Of a stretch of 64,000 bases of DNA, positions 37,218 to 45,856 are shown piece after piece. This stretch comes from Amycolatopsis taiwanensis DSM 45107 (GTDB taxonomy: Bacteria; Actinomycetota; Actinomycetes; Mycobacteriales; Pseudonocardiaceae): NCBI RefSeq assembly GCF_000519205.1, contig NZ_JAFB01000019.1, positions 124,001 to 188,000 on the forward strand. Direction: 5' to 3'. The notes below the pieces were generated by a model that searched no databases, was not told the DNA's origin, and worked only from the letters and a program-made list of their open reading frames with translations. The stretch's first letter is position 1. Every line of letters starts with the position of its first letter. Both the position numbers and the translations under genes were made by a program.

Positions 37218-38348
37218 CTAGAGCAGGGTGCGGAAGCGGTTGGCTAGTTGGTCCCACCGCCAGTGCTCACCCACCCAGGCACGGCCGGCCTCGCCCATCT
37301 TGCGGGCTCGTCCCGGATCGGTGAGCAGCGGTGACAGGGTCTCCACGAGCTGCCGCAGGTCACGGCCGTCGACCACGTGCCCGGTCACCTCGTCGAGCAC
37401 GGTTTCCGGCGCGCCGCCGGACCGGCCCGCCACGACGGGGAGCCCGGTCGCGGCGGCCTCCAGGTACACCAGGCCGAGTCCTTCGACGTCGAGGCCCTTG
37501 CCCCGGGTGCGCGCGGGCATGGCGAAGACGTCCCCGGCCGCGTAGTGCGCGGGTAGCTCCGGCCACGGCACCGACCCGGTCATCACGACATGCCCGGTCA
37601 CGTCGAGCTCGCTCACCAGATCGGTCAGGCGCTTGCGGTACGGCCCTCCGCCCACCAGGAGCACGGCCACGTCCGGAACTCGCCTTCGCAACTCCGGCAC
37701 CGCCCGCACGAGCATGTCCTGCCCCTTGCGGGGAACCAGCCGCGACACGCACACGACGGTCGGCCGGTCGCCGAGGCCGTAGCGCTTCCGGATCTCTTCA
37801 CGCGCCGCTTCGTCGGGCCGGAACAGGTCGGTGTCGACCCCGGATGGCAAATACTCCAGCCCGGCCATCGGGCCGAAGGCGGCGGCGAACCGGCCGCGGG
37901 TGTACTTGCTGACGTAGGTGACCACGTCGGTGGTGCCGCCGATGCGCCGCAGCGCCTGCCGCGCGCCAGGCAGCATCGACCAGCCGACTTCGTGGCCGTG
38001 CGTGGAGGCGATGATCCGCCGCGCGCCGGCGATGCGCAGGGCCGGCGCCAGCAAACCCAGCGGCGCGGCGGCCCCGAACCAGACGGCCTCGCACTCGCGT
38101 GTCCGCATGATCTCCTTGGCGCGCCGCAACACATCCGGGGTGGGCAGCATGAGCGAGGTGGGGTGCCGCATCACCTCGAACGGCGCGGCCGCGTCGAACT
38201 CGGGATCCGAACCCGAAGCGGACCGCCATGAGGGTGCGTATACGACGAGGTCGTCCGCGGGCAGGTGGCGAGCCAGGGAGTCGAGATAGTTCTGGATTCC
38301 TCCGGGCCGGGGCGGGAAGTCGTTGGTCACCAGAAGGGTCCGCAGCAC
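37218..38348 (-). CDS. pimB: PimB-type GDP-mannose phosphatidylinositol mannosyltransferase
   Basis: GT4 glycosyltransferase of 376 residues that adds the second mannose to phosphatidylinositol monomannoside in actinobacterial envelope synthesis. Landmarks are LLVTNDFPPRPGGIQNYL, STHGHEVGW, SRLVPRKGQDMLV and the EGLGLVYLEAAATGLPVVAG nucleotide-sugar site, with GGAPETVLDEVTG. The gene order with NlpC/P60 and Rv2191-like genes matches M. tuberculosis Rv2188c-Rv2191. GTG at 38346-38348. Its stop codon lies inside the CCCTAG end of a dispersed repeat. Confidence 0.92.
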   Translation of the reverse strand: MLRTLLVTNDFPPRPGGIQNYLDSLARHLPADDLVVYAPSWRSASGSDPEFDAAAPFEVMRHPTSLMLPTPDVLRRAKEIMRTRECEAVWFGAAAPLGLLAPALRIAGARRIIASTHGHEVGWSMLPGARQALRRIGGTTDVVTYVSKYTRGRFAAAFGPMAGLEYLPSGVDTDLFRPDEAAREEIRKRYGLGDRPTVVCVSRLVPRKGQDMLVRAVPELRRRVPDVAVLLVGGGPYRKRLTDLVSELDVTGHVVMTGSVPWPELPAHYAAGDVFAMPARTRGKGLDVEGLGLVYLEAAATGLPVVAGRSGGAPETVLDEVTGHVVDGRDLRQLVETLSPLLTDPGRARKMGEAGRAWVGEHWRWDQLANRFRTLL

Positions 38349-38374
38349 GGTGGGAGGCTACCGGCTGACAGCGA

Positions 38375-38411
38375 ACGGGGCGGCACCCGCCTGCGCGGTG
38401 TGCCGCCCCGT
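38375..38411. terminator. Terminator between nlpC/P60 and pimB
   Basis: ACGGGGCGGCAC (38375-38386) pairs perfectly with GTGCCGCCCCGT (38400-38411) across a 13-base loop. Downstream of the NlpC/P60 stop on the minus strand. Confidence 0.7.
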
Positions 38412-38428
38412 CCGATTTTCGTGGTGGG

Positions 38429-39472
38429 TCAGCCGTACCGGCGGGCGCCGGAGTAGTTGTTCTGCAGCGGCGAGACCTTGACGACGTCACCGGTGGTCGG
38501 CGCGTGCACCATCTTGCCGTCACCGACGTAAATGCCGACGTGGTAAGCCGGCGAGCCGTAGAACACCAGGTCGCCAGGCTGCAGGTTGGCCCGGGACACG
38601 GCAGTGCCCGAACTCTGCTGCTGGGCAGCGGTGCGTGGGATCGAGATCCCGGCCTGCTTGAACGCCCACTGCGTCAGGCCCGAGCAGTCGAACTTCTCCG
38701 GCCCGGTCGCGCCCCACACGTAGGGGGAGCCCCGCTTGCCGAGCGCGAAGTTGACCGCCCTCTGCGCCGCGCCCGAGCCCGGCACGTTGGAGACGGGGTC
38801 ACCCGTGTCACGCTGCGCGGCCAAGTCCGCCGCGCTCAGCCTGGCTCGGACGGCGTTGATTTCGCTGATCTGCTTGTCCAGATCAGCGGAACGGGCGTTG
38901 AGGTCGTTGAGCAGGTTCGCCGCCTCGTCGGAGGCGGTCTGTGCCTGGTTCTTCAGGTCGTTGGCCCGCTGCTGCGCCGCCGTGGCCGTGTTGGCCGCGT
39001 CGATGTAGGCCTGCATGGCCTTGTTCTTGCTGTTGGCGAGCACTTCCAGCGCGGACGAGCGGTCCAGGAAGTCCTGTGTGGACGTTCCGCTCAGCAGCGT
39101 GGACAGCTTCGCGAACTGCGAGCCGCCGACGAATGACTCGTCGGTGAGCTGGTCGACCTCGACCTGATGGTCGGATTTCTCCGCGTTCGCCGCGTCGGCA
39201 TCCCGGTTCGCCGTCTCGAGGTCGGCGTTGGCCTTGTCGAGTTCGGCGCGCTTGGCCTTCAGGTCTTCCTCTGCCTGGAGCTTCTGCTCGTTGAGCTGCT
39301 CGGCCTGCGCGGCGAGCTGCCGGTACTGAGCGAGCGCTTCCGAGGATGTGGTGGGGGGATTCTGCGGGAAGGGTGCGGGGTTCGCGCTGGCCTGGGGGGC
39401 GCTCACCGCCGCGATCACGGCAGTGGCCGCGAGGGCTCCTGCGACCACGCGCTTGATTGATTGCGACTGCAC
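38429..39472 (-). CDS. Secreted NlpC/P60 peptidoglycan hydrolase (RipA-like)
   Basis: A 347-residue exported endopeptidase. A signal peptide (KRVVAGALAATAVIAAVSAPQASA) precedes a long coiled coil (about residues 45-215: LAAQAEQLNEQKLQAEEDLKAKR). The catalytic NlpC/P60 domain has Cys in KFDCSGLTQWAF and His in YHVGIYVGDG. It cleaves peptide stems of peptidoglycan during growth or division; the coiled coil may keep the enzyme inactive or bind the divisome. GTG at 39470-39472. A 430-bp leader separates it from the next gene upstream, much longer than average. Confidence 0.92.
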   Translation of the reverse strand: MQSQSIKRVVAGALAATAVIAAVSAPQASANPAPFPQNPPTTSSEALAQYRQLAAQAEQLNEQKLQAEEDLKAKRAELDKANADLETANRDADAANAEKSDHQVEVDQLTDESFVGGSQFAKLSTLLSGTSTQDFLDRSSALEVLANSKNKAMQAYIDAANTATAAQQRANDLKNQAQTASDEAANLLNDLNARSADLDKQISEINAVRARLSAADLAAQRDTGDPVSNVPGSGAAQRAVNFALGKRGSPYVWGATGPEKFDCSGLTQWAFKQAGISIPRTAAQQQSSGTAVSRANLQPGDLVFYGSPAYHVGIYVGDGKMVHAPTTGDVVKVSPLQNNYSGARRYG

Positions 39473-39904
39473 GCCGCGCGTGTCTCCTTTGCGCTCGGCC
39501 GCCCGCCGGACCGCGCCCGCAGCAGAGGTCGGGGGTCCTCTGCATGCCGTGCCGGGCATGACACCCGGTCAGCACGTAGCGCCTGACGATCGCGCGCCCA
39601 GGCACCGGGGAATGCACCTGGTTACCGCGATGGTTCCGGCACAGCTCCCCGACAAAGCTGCTTCGGCGGCAATCCCGCGTCGCCGTCGGCCGACGGCTAG
39701 CGGCCGCGAGATCTCGGACAGGTTACGAAACCGCAAGCGTCCCGTCTACCCGCGCAGACGAAAAACTCTGCGTAACGGCGTGCAACCCCATTGGGACCAG
39801 GGAAAACCGTAAAATGTGACCGACATCTCGATTCCGAGCGTATTCGGTTACTGACCGTTCGGCGACCAGAACGACCGTTTACCGCTGTAGTACAGGGTGC
39901 CGAA
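39473..39904 (-). ncRNA. Long structured leader upstream of the NlpC/P60 gene (possible riboswitch)
   Basis: The minus-strand transcript could fold stems at 39522-39528/39537-39543 (GCAGAGG/CCTCTGC), 39552-39556/39564-39568 (CCGGG/CCCGG) within CGTGC/GCACG, 39598-39602/39617-39621 (CCAGG/CCTGG), and the 16-bp palindrome GCCGTCGGCCGACGGC at 39682-39697. c-di-AMP (ydaO) riboswitches precede NlpC/P60 and Rpf genes in actinobacteria, but the ydaO core was not found, so the class is open. The region holds no credible ORF. Confidence 0.4.
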
Positions 39905-40120
39905 TCAAGCCGCCCGGTCCCCGCGCGCCATCCAAGCCGGCGCAAAACGCAGTTTCGGCACCAGCCCGGCTTCGGCAAGCGTTTCGACCGCGCGCAATTC
40001 GGCTTCGTCCCATTCGACCGGCCGCGGCACGTCCACCAGCACGCCGATCACACAATCAGAGCATGAGATCCCGCGCAGCACGCACCGGCCGCAGTCAATG
40101 ATCACGCCTTCGTCGTTCAC
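39905..40120 (-). CDS. Small conserved actinobacterial protein with four cysteines
   Basis: A 71-residue protein with CGRC and SCSDC motifs (DCGRCVLRGISCSDCVIGVLV), which could form a zinc or iron-sulfur site, followed by an acidic helix and a basic tail. Short proteins of this shape are conserved next to cell-wall hydrolase genes in actinobacteria. Same strand as the NlpC/P60 gene, upstream of its leader. Function unknown. Confidence 0.75.
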   Translation of the reverse strand: MNDEGVIIDCGRCVLRGISCSDCVIGVLVDVPRPVEWDEAELRAVETLAEAGLVPKLRFAPAWMARGDRAA

Positions 40121-40210
40121 AGGCCCTCCTCGAACCTTCGTTCGACTCCTTCATGGCCCACGTTAGGCACCCCCACCGACAATTTCGGTGGATGAGACCG
40201 GAACGACGAC

Positions 40211-41593
40211 TCAGACCCGGCCGAGGCAGGAGAGCAGCACCACGGAGGCGACGGAATGAGCGCCCGCGGTGCGCGTCGAATCCGCGACCGCCCGGTCGGA
40301 GGTGGCCACGACGAGCGGCCGGCCCGACGGCTCCGCCGCGACGAGTTCACGGATGACGTCGTCGGCGATCACGCCGCGCTTGGAGAACAGCACCCGGACG
40401 CCGCGCGCCGCGGCCGTGGGCACCGCCAGCACGCCCGCGCCATCGAAGACCACGGTCACTTCCGCACCGGTGCGGGACGCGAGCGCGGCCAGTTGCCGCA
40501 CCAGCCGGTCGCGCTGGTCCGCCAGCGCCAGTTCGGGATAACCGGTCTTCGTGACGTTGTAGCCGTCCACGATCAGGTGCACGCTCGGCATCGCGAGCAA
40601 CCGGTCCAGCGCGGTCGCGTCGCGTACCTGGCTGCCGGCACCGGCGGCCGAACGAGCACCCCGCACGTGGTCGGCGGGCCGGCGCGCACCGGTTCCGAGC
40701 GAAAGCTCACGGCGAAGCCCGGCTACCGCGCCGTCCAGGGTGTCGACGAGCAGCTTCAACCGCACCTCGTCGGCTTCCCGCGCCTCACGGGCCGACTGCC
40801 GCGCGATCTCCGCGTCCGCCACCGCGCGTTCCGCCCGCGCCCGCTCGGTCGCCGCACGCTGCCGTTCACGCTCCAGCTGCGCGGTCAGCGCGGCCAGTTC
40901 CTCCTCCTGGCGGGCATGGACCTGCTCGACCTCCGCCCGCGCCTGCTCGGCGGTGTCGCGGGCCTGTTTCAGGCCGACGCCCTGTTGCCGCAGCCGGCCG
41001 CGAAGCTTGACGAGTTCGTCGTCCCGCTCGTGGCGTGCCCGCTCGACCGCCTCGATCGCCGCCCGCAGTTCCTCCCGCACCTGCGCCAGTTCGGCCTCGA
41101 GCCGCTGGCTCCGCGCGATCGCCGCGTCCCGCTCGGCCCGGAGCGCCGTTTCCGCCGCGTTCTTGGCGACCAGCCGAACCCGGGAACTCGCCGAAGCCTC
41201 CCCGAGCAGCAAAGCCGCGGTGGCAGCGGCCACCGAATCCTCGTCGTTCGGATTGAGTGCGTCCGGGCGGTACTCACGCAGCCATTCCAGCGTCGCGGTA
41301 CGGAAAACCGAGGAATCCTGCAACGTGGTCAGCAGCGCCGTCGCGCCGAGCCTGGCGCGCTTGGCCGGCGCGAACTTGGCGACCGGGCGCAGCTGCTGCG
41401 GGATATCGAGCCGCGGCATCTTCCCCAGCGCTTCCGCGGCGAGCTCGGCGAGCCGCAGGCGCACCGGTTCCGGCAGTTCACGCCAGTCCGCCGGTGGACT
41501 GGGGGCCGGCGCACGGAGATCAGGGTCCTCCGGCTGTTCGGCATGCGCTGAGGGCGGCATCCATCCAGAGTAGTCGCTGGTGTTGACGATCAC
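40211..41593 (-). CDS. NYN-domain (YacP-like) protein with central coiled coil
   Basis: A 460-residue protein. Residues about 150-290 form a long coiled coil rich in Ala, Arg and Glu (RAERDAAIARSQRLEAELAQ onward). Residues about 335-460 are a NYN/PIN-like nuclease domain: MPSVHLIVDGYNVTKTGYPEL, DGAGVLAVPTA, KRGVIADDVIREL, VVATSDRAVADS, with the acidic residues that would bind metal. The Rv2191-adjacent position recurs in mycobacteria. GTG at 41593 is used; ATG at 41560 is an alternative. It probably acts on RNA. Confidence 0.8.
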   Translation of the reverse strand: MIVNTSDYSGWMPPSAHAEQPEDPDLRAPAPSPPADWRELPEPVRLRLAELAAEALGKMPRLDIPQQLRPVAKFAPAKRARLGATALLTTLQDSSVFRTATLEWLREYRPDALNPNDEDSVAAATAALLLGEASASSRVRLVAKNAAETALRAERDAAIARSQRLEAELAQVREELRAAIEAVERARHERDDELVKLRGRLRQQGVGLKQARDTAEQARAEVEQVHARQEEELAALTAQLERERQRAATERARAERAVADAEIARQSAREAREADEVRLKLLVDTLDGAVAGLRRELSLGTGARRPADHVRGARSAAGAGSQVRDATALDRLLAMPSVHLIVDGYNVTKTGYPELALADQRDRLVRQLAALASRTGAEVTVVFDGAGVLAVPTAAARGVRVLFSKRGVIADDVIRELVAAEPSGRPLVVATSDRAVADSTRTAGAHSVASVVLLSCLGRV

Positions 41594-41769
41594 CGCACGC
41601 GGGAAATGTCGGGGGGCCTGCCTAGGCTGCCGACCATGTGTGCCGTGCAGGGGGTCTGGGGGCTTGCCCCGGGGGCGGAGCCCCCACAGGGCAGAGCGTC
41701 CGGGGGCTTGCCCGGTGAGGGGTCCGCGGGCGGAGCCTCCAAAAGGCAGCGTGTCAAGGGGTTGGCTTC

Positions 41770-41816
41770 ATGAGTGACCCGTTACTGACGAAACGCGGCA
41801 CAAACGGGCCACTCAT
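41770..41816. repeat. Inverted repeat inside the exonuclease gene N-terminus
   Basis: ATGAGTGACCCGTT (41770-41783) and AACGGGCCACTCAT (41803-41816) are 13-of-14 inverted repeats. A GC-rich repeat (GGCTTGCCCCGGGGGCGGAG) precedes them. Confidence 0.65.
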
Positions 41817-43596
41817 GCGCGCCGCGAGCCGGGCCAATGTGATGTCGTTGGTCTCGGCCCCCAGCCGGGGTGTGGGGGCCGGGCCCCCACCGCGTACTGA
41901 TCAACTTTCCTTCGATGAGCTGGGCACGCCGTTGCGAGACACCACTTTCGTGGTGTTCGACCTGGAAACCACGGGCACCCGGCCGGGCCGGGACGCGATC
42001 ACGGAGATCGGCGCGGTCAAGGTGCGGGGCGGCGAGGTGCTGGGCGAGTTCGCGACGCTGGTAGACCCGGGCATGCCGGTCCCGCCGCAGATAGTCGCGT
42101 TGACCGGTATCACGACCGCGATGCTGCACGACGCGCCGCCGATCTCCCGCGTGCTCCCGGCGTTCCTGGAATTCGCCGCCGGAGCGGTGCTGGTCGCGCA
42201 CAATGCCCCGTTCGACACCGGGTTCCTGCGCGCGGTCTGCTCCGAGCACGGCTACGCCTGGCCCAAGCCTGCCGTGGTCTGCACGGTGCGGCTGGCCCGG
42301 CGGGTACTCAGCCGCCAGGACACCCCGAACTACCGGCTCTCCGCGCTGGCCGCGCTGTTCGGAGCCTCGACCACCCCGAATCACCGGGCGCTGGTCGACG
42401 CCCGTGCGACCGTGGACGTTCTCCACGGTCTGCTGGAGCTGCTCGGCCCGCTGGGCGTGCACTCGCTGGAAGAGCTGATCGACTACCTGCCGGAGGTCAC
42501 CCCGGCGCAGCGCAGCAAGCGCGGGCTGGCGGCACACCTGCCGGAACGGCCGGGCGTGTACCTGTTCCGCGGTCCATCGGAAGAGGTGCTCTACGTCGGC
42601 ACGGCGAGTAACCTGCGGCGGCGCGTGCGCCAGTACTTCACCGGCTCGGAAAGCCGGGGCCGGATCCGGGAAATGGTCGCGCTCGCGCAGCGGGTCGACG
42701 GGATCGAGTGCGCACACGCCCTCGAAGCGCAGGTGCGGGAGCTGCGGCTGCTCGCCGCGCACCGCCCGGCCTACAACCGGCGTTCGAAGAATCCGCACGG
42801 CTCGTGGTGGGTGGCGCTGACCGAGGAAGCGTTTCCCCGGCTGTCGGTGGTAAGGACGGTGCGGGACGGCGCGCTCGGGCCGTTCCGGACCCAGGCCGCG
42901 GCCCGGCTGGCCGCGGACGTGCTGGCCGGCGCCACCGGGCTGCGCACCTGTACCCAGCGGATCCCGGTGCGGGCGCCGTCGGGCCGGCCGTGTGTCCTGG
43001 CCGAGCTCGGGCGGTGTGGCGCGCCCTGTGCCGGGCTGCAGAGCGAATCCGAATACTCCCCCGGCGTCAACGCGGTGATCGATCTGGTCGACGGTAGGAG
43101 CGCGGCTCCGCTGGAAACCGCGTTGCGCCAGCTCGAAACGCTCGCCGAAGCGCGGCATTTCGAGCAGGCCGCGCGGCGCCGGGACGAGCTGGCGGTGCTG
43201 GTCCGCGCGGTCGATCGCGCGCACCGGCTCTCCGCGCTGGCCGCAATCCCGGAGCTGGTCGCGGCCGCTCCGGACTCCTCGCGCGGCTGGGAGTTCGCGG
43301 TCCTCCGGTACGGCCGGCTCGCCTCCGCCGGAGTAGCCCGACGCGGTGTCGCGCCGATGCCGGTCGTCGAGGCGCTGGTCGCCGCGGCGGAGACGGTCGA
43401 CCCGGGCCCCGGTCCGCTGCGTGGCGCCCCGGCCGAGGAGGTGGGGCTGCTGCTGCGCTGGCTGACCCGGCCCGGGGTCCGGCTGGTGCGCACCGCGGTG
43501 CCGTGGGCCGAACCGGCGCATGGCGCCGGCGGCTGGGAAAGCTGGCTGGCGCGTGTCGAAACGGCCGTCTCCCTGGAGCACACCGAACGTGAGTGA
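41770..43596 (+). CDS. DEDD exonuclease fused to GIY-YIG/UvrC-like domain
   Basis: A 608-residue fusion seen across actinobacteria (M. tuberculosis Rv2191). Residues 55-235 are a DnaQ-like 3'-5' exonuclease (FDLETTGTRPGRDAITEIG, AHNAPFDTGFL, HRALVDARATVDVL: the DEDDh acidic quartet). Residues 255-340 are a GIY-YIG domain (RPGVYLFRGPSEEVLYVGTASNLRRRVRQYF), then a UvrB-interacting-like helix pair. Probably DNA repair. The first 16 codons are a palindromic repeat (see findings), so ATG at 41842 or a later codon may be the true start. Confidence 0.85.
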   Translation: MSDPLLTKRGTNGPLMRAASRANVMSLVSAPSRGVGAGPPPRTDQLSFDELGTPLRDTTFVVFDLETTGTRPGRDAITEIGAVKVRGGEVLGEFATLVDPGMPVPPQIVALTGITTAMLHDAPPISRVLPAFLEFAAGAVLVAHNAPFDTGFLRAVCSEHGYAWPKPAVVCTVRLARRVLSRQDTPNYRLSALAALFGASTTPNHRALVDARATVDVLHGLLELLGPLGVHSLEELIDYLPEVTPAQRSKRGLAAHLPERPGVYLFRGPSEEVLYVGTASNLRRRVRQYFTGSESRGRIREMVALAQRVDGIECAHALEAQVRELRLLAAHRPAYNRRSKNPHGSWWVALTEEAFPRLSVVRTVRDGALGPFRTQAAARLAADVLAGATGLRTCTQRIPVRAPSGRPCVLAELGRCGAPCAGLQSESEYSPGVNAVIDLVDGRSAAPLETALRQLETLAEARHFEQAARRRDELAVLVRAVDRAHRLSALAAIPELVAAAPDSSRGWEFAVLRYGRLASAGVARRGVAPMPVVEALVAAAETVDPGPGPLRGAPAEEVGLLLRWLTRPGVRLVRTAVPWAEPAHGAGGWESWLARVETAVSLEHTERE

Positions 43597-43726
43597 AACC
43601 CGCTCGGCAGACGCGCCTTTCCGCGACCCGCATGCGAGATAGGATCAACTCGACTCTATTGCCGCGGAGGGTAACGCAAAACGTGAGATAAACACGCTTG
43701 GTGACACAGCGCCATGCTCTGCCCTG

Positions 43727-43815
43727 CGTGGGCGGGGAGGCAGGCCGCCAACGTGGTAAACCGGCAGCCGACGACCAAAGTCACGGTCTGGCTACCCGAA
43801 CACGTTCTGAATAAC
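43727..43815 (+). repeat. Dispersed 90-bp element, copy 2
   Basis: The partner of 6208-6297: CGTGGGCGG...AGGCAGGCCGCC...CGTGGT.AACCGGCAGCC...GTCACGG...CCCGAACACGTTC. Here it ends 6 bases upstream of the ribosome site of the Lrp-type gene and so may be part of its promoter or leader. A shortened GGCGG/CCGCC stem is kept. Confidence 0.7.
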
Positions 43816-43834
43816 AAACAAGGAGGAAATGTCA

Positions 43835-44122
43835 GTGATCACCGCGATCGTGCTGATCCAGGCCGTGGCCGACAGCATCCCGGAGACCGCGCAGGCGATC
43901 GCCGACATCCCGGGCGTCTCGCAGGTGTACTCGTGCGCGGGCGACGTCGACCTGATCGCGATCATCCAGGTATCCGCGCACGAAGACCTGGCCGACCTGA
44001 TTCCCGCCAAGATCGGAAAGGTGCCCGGCGTGCTCGGCACCGACACCCACATCGCCTTCCGGTCCTACTCGACCGCGGACACGGAGTCGGCCTTCGCCAT
44101 CGGCTCGGCGGACGCCGACTGA
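43835..44122 (+). CDS. Lrp/AsnC-type ligand-binding protein (no DNA-binding domain)
   Basis: A 95-residue stand-alone RAM/AsnC_trans_reg domain: ITAIVLIQAVADSIPETAQAIADIPGVSQVYSCAGDVDLIAIIQV. It has no helix-turn-helix. GTG at 43835 is preferred to ATG at 43829, since AGGAGG at 43821-43826 is then eight bases upstream and the N-terminus agrees with homologues. Such small effectors may bind amino acids and pair with full-length Lrp proteins. It sits between the exonuclease gene and the respiratory cluster. Confidence 0.85.
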   Translation: MITAIVLIQAVADSIPETAQAIADIPGVSQVYSCAGDVDLIAIIQVSAHEDLADLIPAKIGKVPGVLGTDTHIAFRSYSTADTESAFAIGSADAD

Positions 44123-44148
44123 CCGCCGGATTTCCGCCCACCCAACGA

Positions 44149-44186
44149 AATCAGGGCCTCGTGGACTGCACCACGAGGCCCTGATT
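44149..44186. terminator. Bidirectional terminator between the Lrp-type gene and qcrB
   Basis: AATCAGGGCCTCGTGG (44149-44164) and its exact reverse complement (44171-44186) form a 16-bp stem with a 6-base loop ACTGCA. It lies between convergent genes. Confidence 0.85.
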
Positions 44187-44200
44187 CAGTCGGTACGCCA

Positions 44201-45856
44201 CTAGTGGCCGGCGGACACCTCGTCGGACGAGAGAACCTTGCCGTTGCCACTGCCGTTGCTGTGACCGTTGCCCTTGGCCCGGTCCAGCGCCGCGGTCTCC
44301 TCGGCGGGGTCGGGCGCGAGCATCGTGCCCGGAACCGCGCGGCCGGCCGCGCCCAGCTTGTTCATCTTCTTCGGCACCGGCGCGCCCTGGTACTCCAGCG
44401 GGACGGCGTGACCGTGCCCGTCCACCGCACCGAGCGGCTGGTGCAACTCGATGAACTCACCGTGCGGCAACCGCTTGATGATGCCGGTCTCGACGCCGTG
44501 CTCGAGCACCTCGCGGTCCGCGCGTTGCAGGCCGAGGCAGATCCGGTAGGTCACGAAGTAGGCCAGTGGTGGCACCACCAGCACCCCGATCCGGCCCGCC
44601 CAGGTCGTCGCGTTCAGCGAGATCCTGAACTGGTCGGCGATGATGTCGTTGAAGCCCGAGGCCTCGATCACCGCGAAGAAGCCCAGCGCCATCGCACCAA
44701 GGCTGGTCCGGACCGGCGCGTCCCGCGGCCGTTGCAGCAGGTTGTGATGCGCGGTGTCGCCGGAGAGCCGGCGTTCCAGGAACGGATAGGCCAGGAGCAG
44801 CGCGAACAGGATGGGCATCCAGACCGCGCCCGCGAAGAACACCGCCGGCACCGTGTAGTTACCCAGGTACAGCTCCCATGACGGGAAGATCCGCAGCAGC
44901 CCGTCCGCCCACGCGAGATACCAGTCCGGCTGGGAGCCCGCACTGACCTGGGCCGTGTTGTACGGACCGATGTTCCAGATCGCGTTGATCTGGAAGACCC
45001 CGGCCATCAGCGCCGTGACACCGGTGACCACGGCGAAGAACGCGCCGGCCTTGAGCGCGAAGTACGGCATGATGCGAACGCCGACGACGTTGGTCTCCTT
45101 GCGCCGCACCCCCGGGAACTGGGTGTGCTTCTGGTACCACACCAGGGCCAGGTGCGCCCCGACGAGCGCCAGCATGATGCCGGGAATCAGCAGGATGTGC
45201 AGCGTGTAGAGCCGGGGCACGATCACGTCGCCAGGGAACTCCCCACCGAAGATCGCCCAGTGCAGCCAGGTGCCGATCACCGGAGTCGCCAGCACGATGC
45301 CGGACACCGTCGCGCGGATCCCGGTGCCGGAGAGCAGGTCGTCCGGCAGCGAGTAGCCGAAGAACCCCTCGAACATGCCCAGGATCAGCAGCAGCGCGCC
45401 GATCACCCAGTTCGCCTCACGGGGCCGGCGGAACGCTCCGGTGAAGAAGACGCGGAGCATGTGCACCATCATCGCGGCGACGAAGATCAGCGCCGCCCAG
45501 TGGTGGAGCTGGCGGACGAACAACCCGCCGCGCACGTCGAAGGAGATGTCCAAAGTGGTCGCGAACGCCCGCGACATCTCCACGCCCTGCAGGTTGGCGA
45601 AGCTCCCGTGATAGGTCACCTCGGCCATCGACGGGTCGAAGAACAGCGTCAGGTAAACGCCGGAGAGGATCAGCACGATGAAGCTGTAGAGCGCGATCTC
45701 GCCCAGCAGGAACGACCAGTGCGTGGGGAAGACCTTGTTCATCTGGTGCCGCAGACCCTTGGCCAGGCGGTAGCGCTGGTCCATGTCGTTCGCGGCCCGC
45801 GCGGCTTCCCGCTGCAGCAGGTTGGTCCCCTTGGTCGGCGTGGTGAGTGAACTCAT
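44201..45856 (-). CDS. qcrB: Ubiquinol-cytochrome c reductase cytochrome b subunit
   Basis: Membrane core of the actinobacterial bc1 complex, 551 residues. Four heme-ligand histidines appear in [19 protein letters not shown] and [24 protein letters not shown] helices, and [10 protein letters not shown] matches the quinol (Qo) region PEWY-like motif. Eight or more membrane helices, then an Asn/Gly-rich cytoplasmic tail. ATG at 45854-45856 overlaps the qcrA stop (ATGA). It transfers electrons from menaquinol to the Rieske protein and cytochrome c. Target region of the antimycobacterial Q203 class. Confidence 0.97.
   Translation of the reverse strand: MSSLTTPTKGTNLLQREAARAANDMDQRYRLAKGLRHQMNKVFPTHWSFLLGEIALYSFIVLILSGVYLTLFFDPSMAEVTYHGSFANLQGVEMSRAFATTLDISFDVRGGLFVRQLHHWAALIFVAAMMVHMLRVFFTGAFRRPREANWVIGALLLILGMFEGFFGYSLPDDLLSGTGIRATVSGIVLATPVIGTWLHWAIFGGEFPGDVIVPRLYTLHILLIPGIMLALVGAHLALVWYQKHTQFPGVRRKETNVVGVRIMPYFALKAGAFFAVVTGVTALMAGVFQINAIWNIGPYNTAQVSAGSQPDWYLAWADGLLRIFPSWELYLGNYTVPAVFFAGAVWMPILFALLLAYPFLERRLSGDTAHHNLLQRPRDAPVRTSLGAMALGFFAVIEASGFNDIIADQFRISLNATTWAGRIGVLVVPPLAYFVTYRICLGLQRADREVLEHGVETGIIKRLPHGEFIELHQPLGAVDGHGHAVPLEYQGAPVPKKMNKLGAAGRAVPGTMLAPDPAEETAALDRAKGNGHSNGSGNGKVLSSDEVSAGH

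Noticed and set aside
39473..39904. Firm c-di-AMP (ydaO) riboswitch call
   Set aside because: The region is structured and well placed, but the conserved GAACCCGACAGCTAACC-like core of that class is not present.
39697..39978. A 93-codon minus-strand frame upstream of the NlpC/P60 gene
   Set aside because: No conserved motif, composition unlike real genes, overlaps the small cysteine-rich protein and structured leader.
43714..44184. A 156-codon frame starting in the dispersed element and running over the Lrp-type gene
   Set aside because: It overlaps the well-supported Lrp gene in another frame and starts inside repeat DNA.
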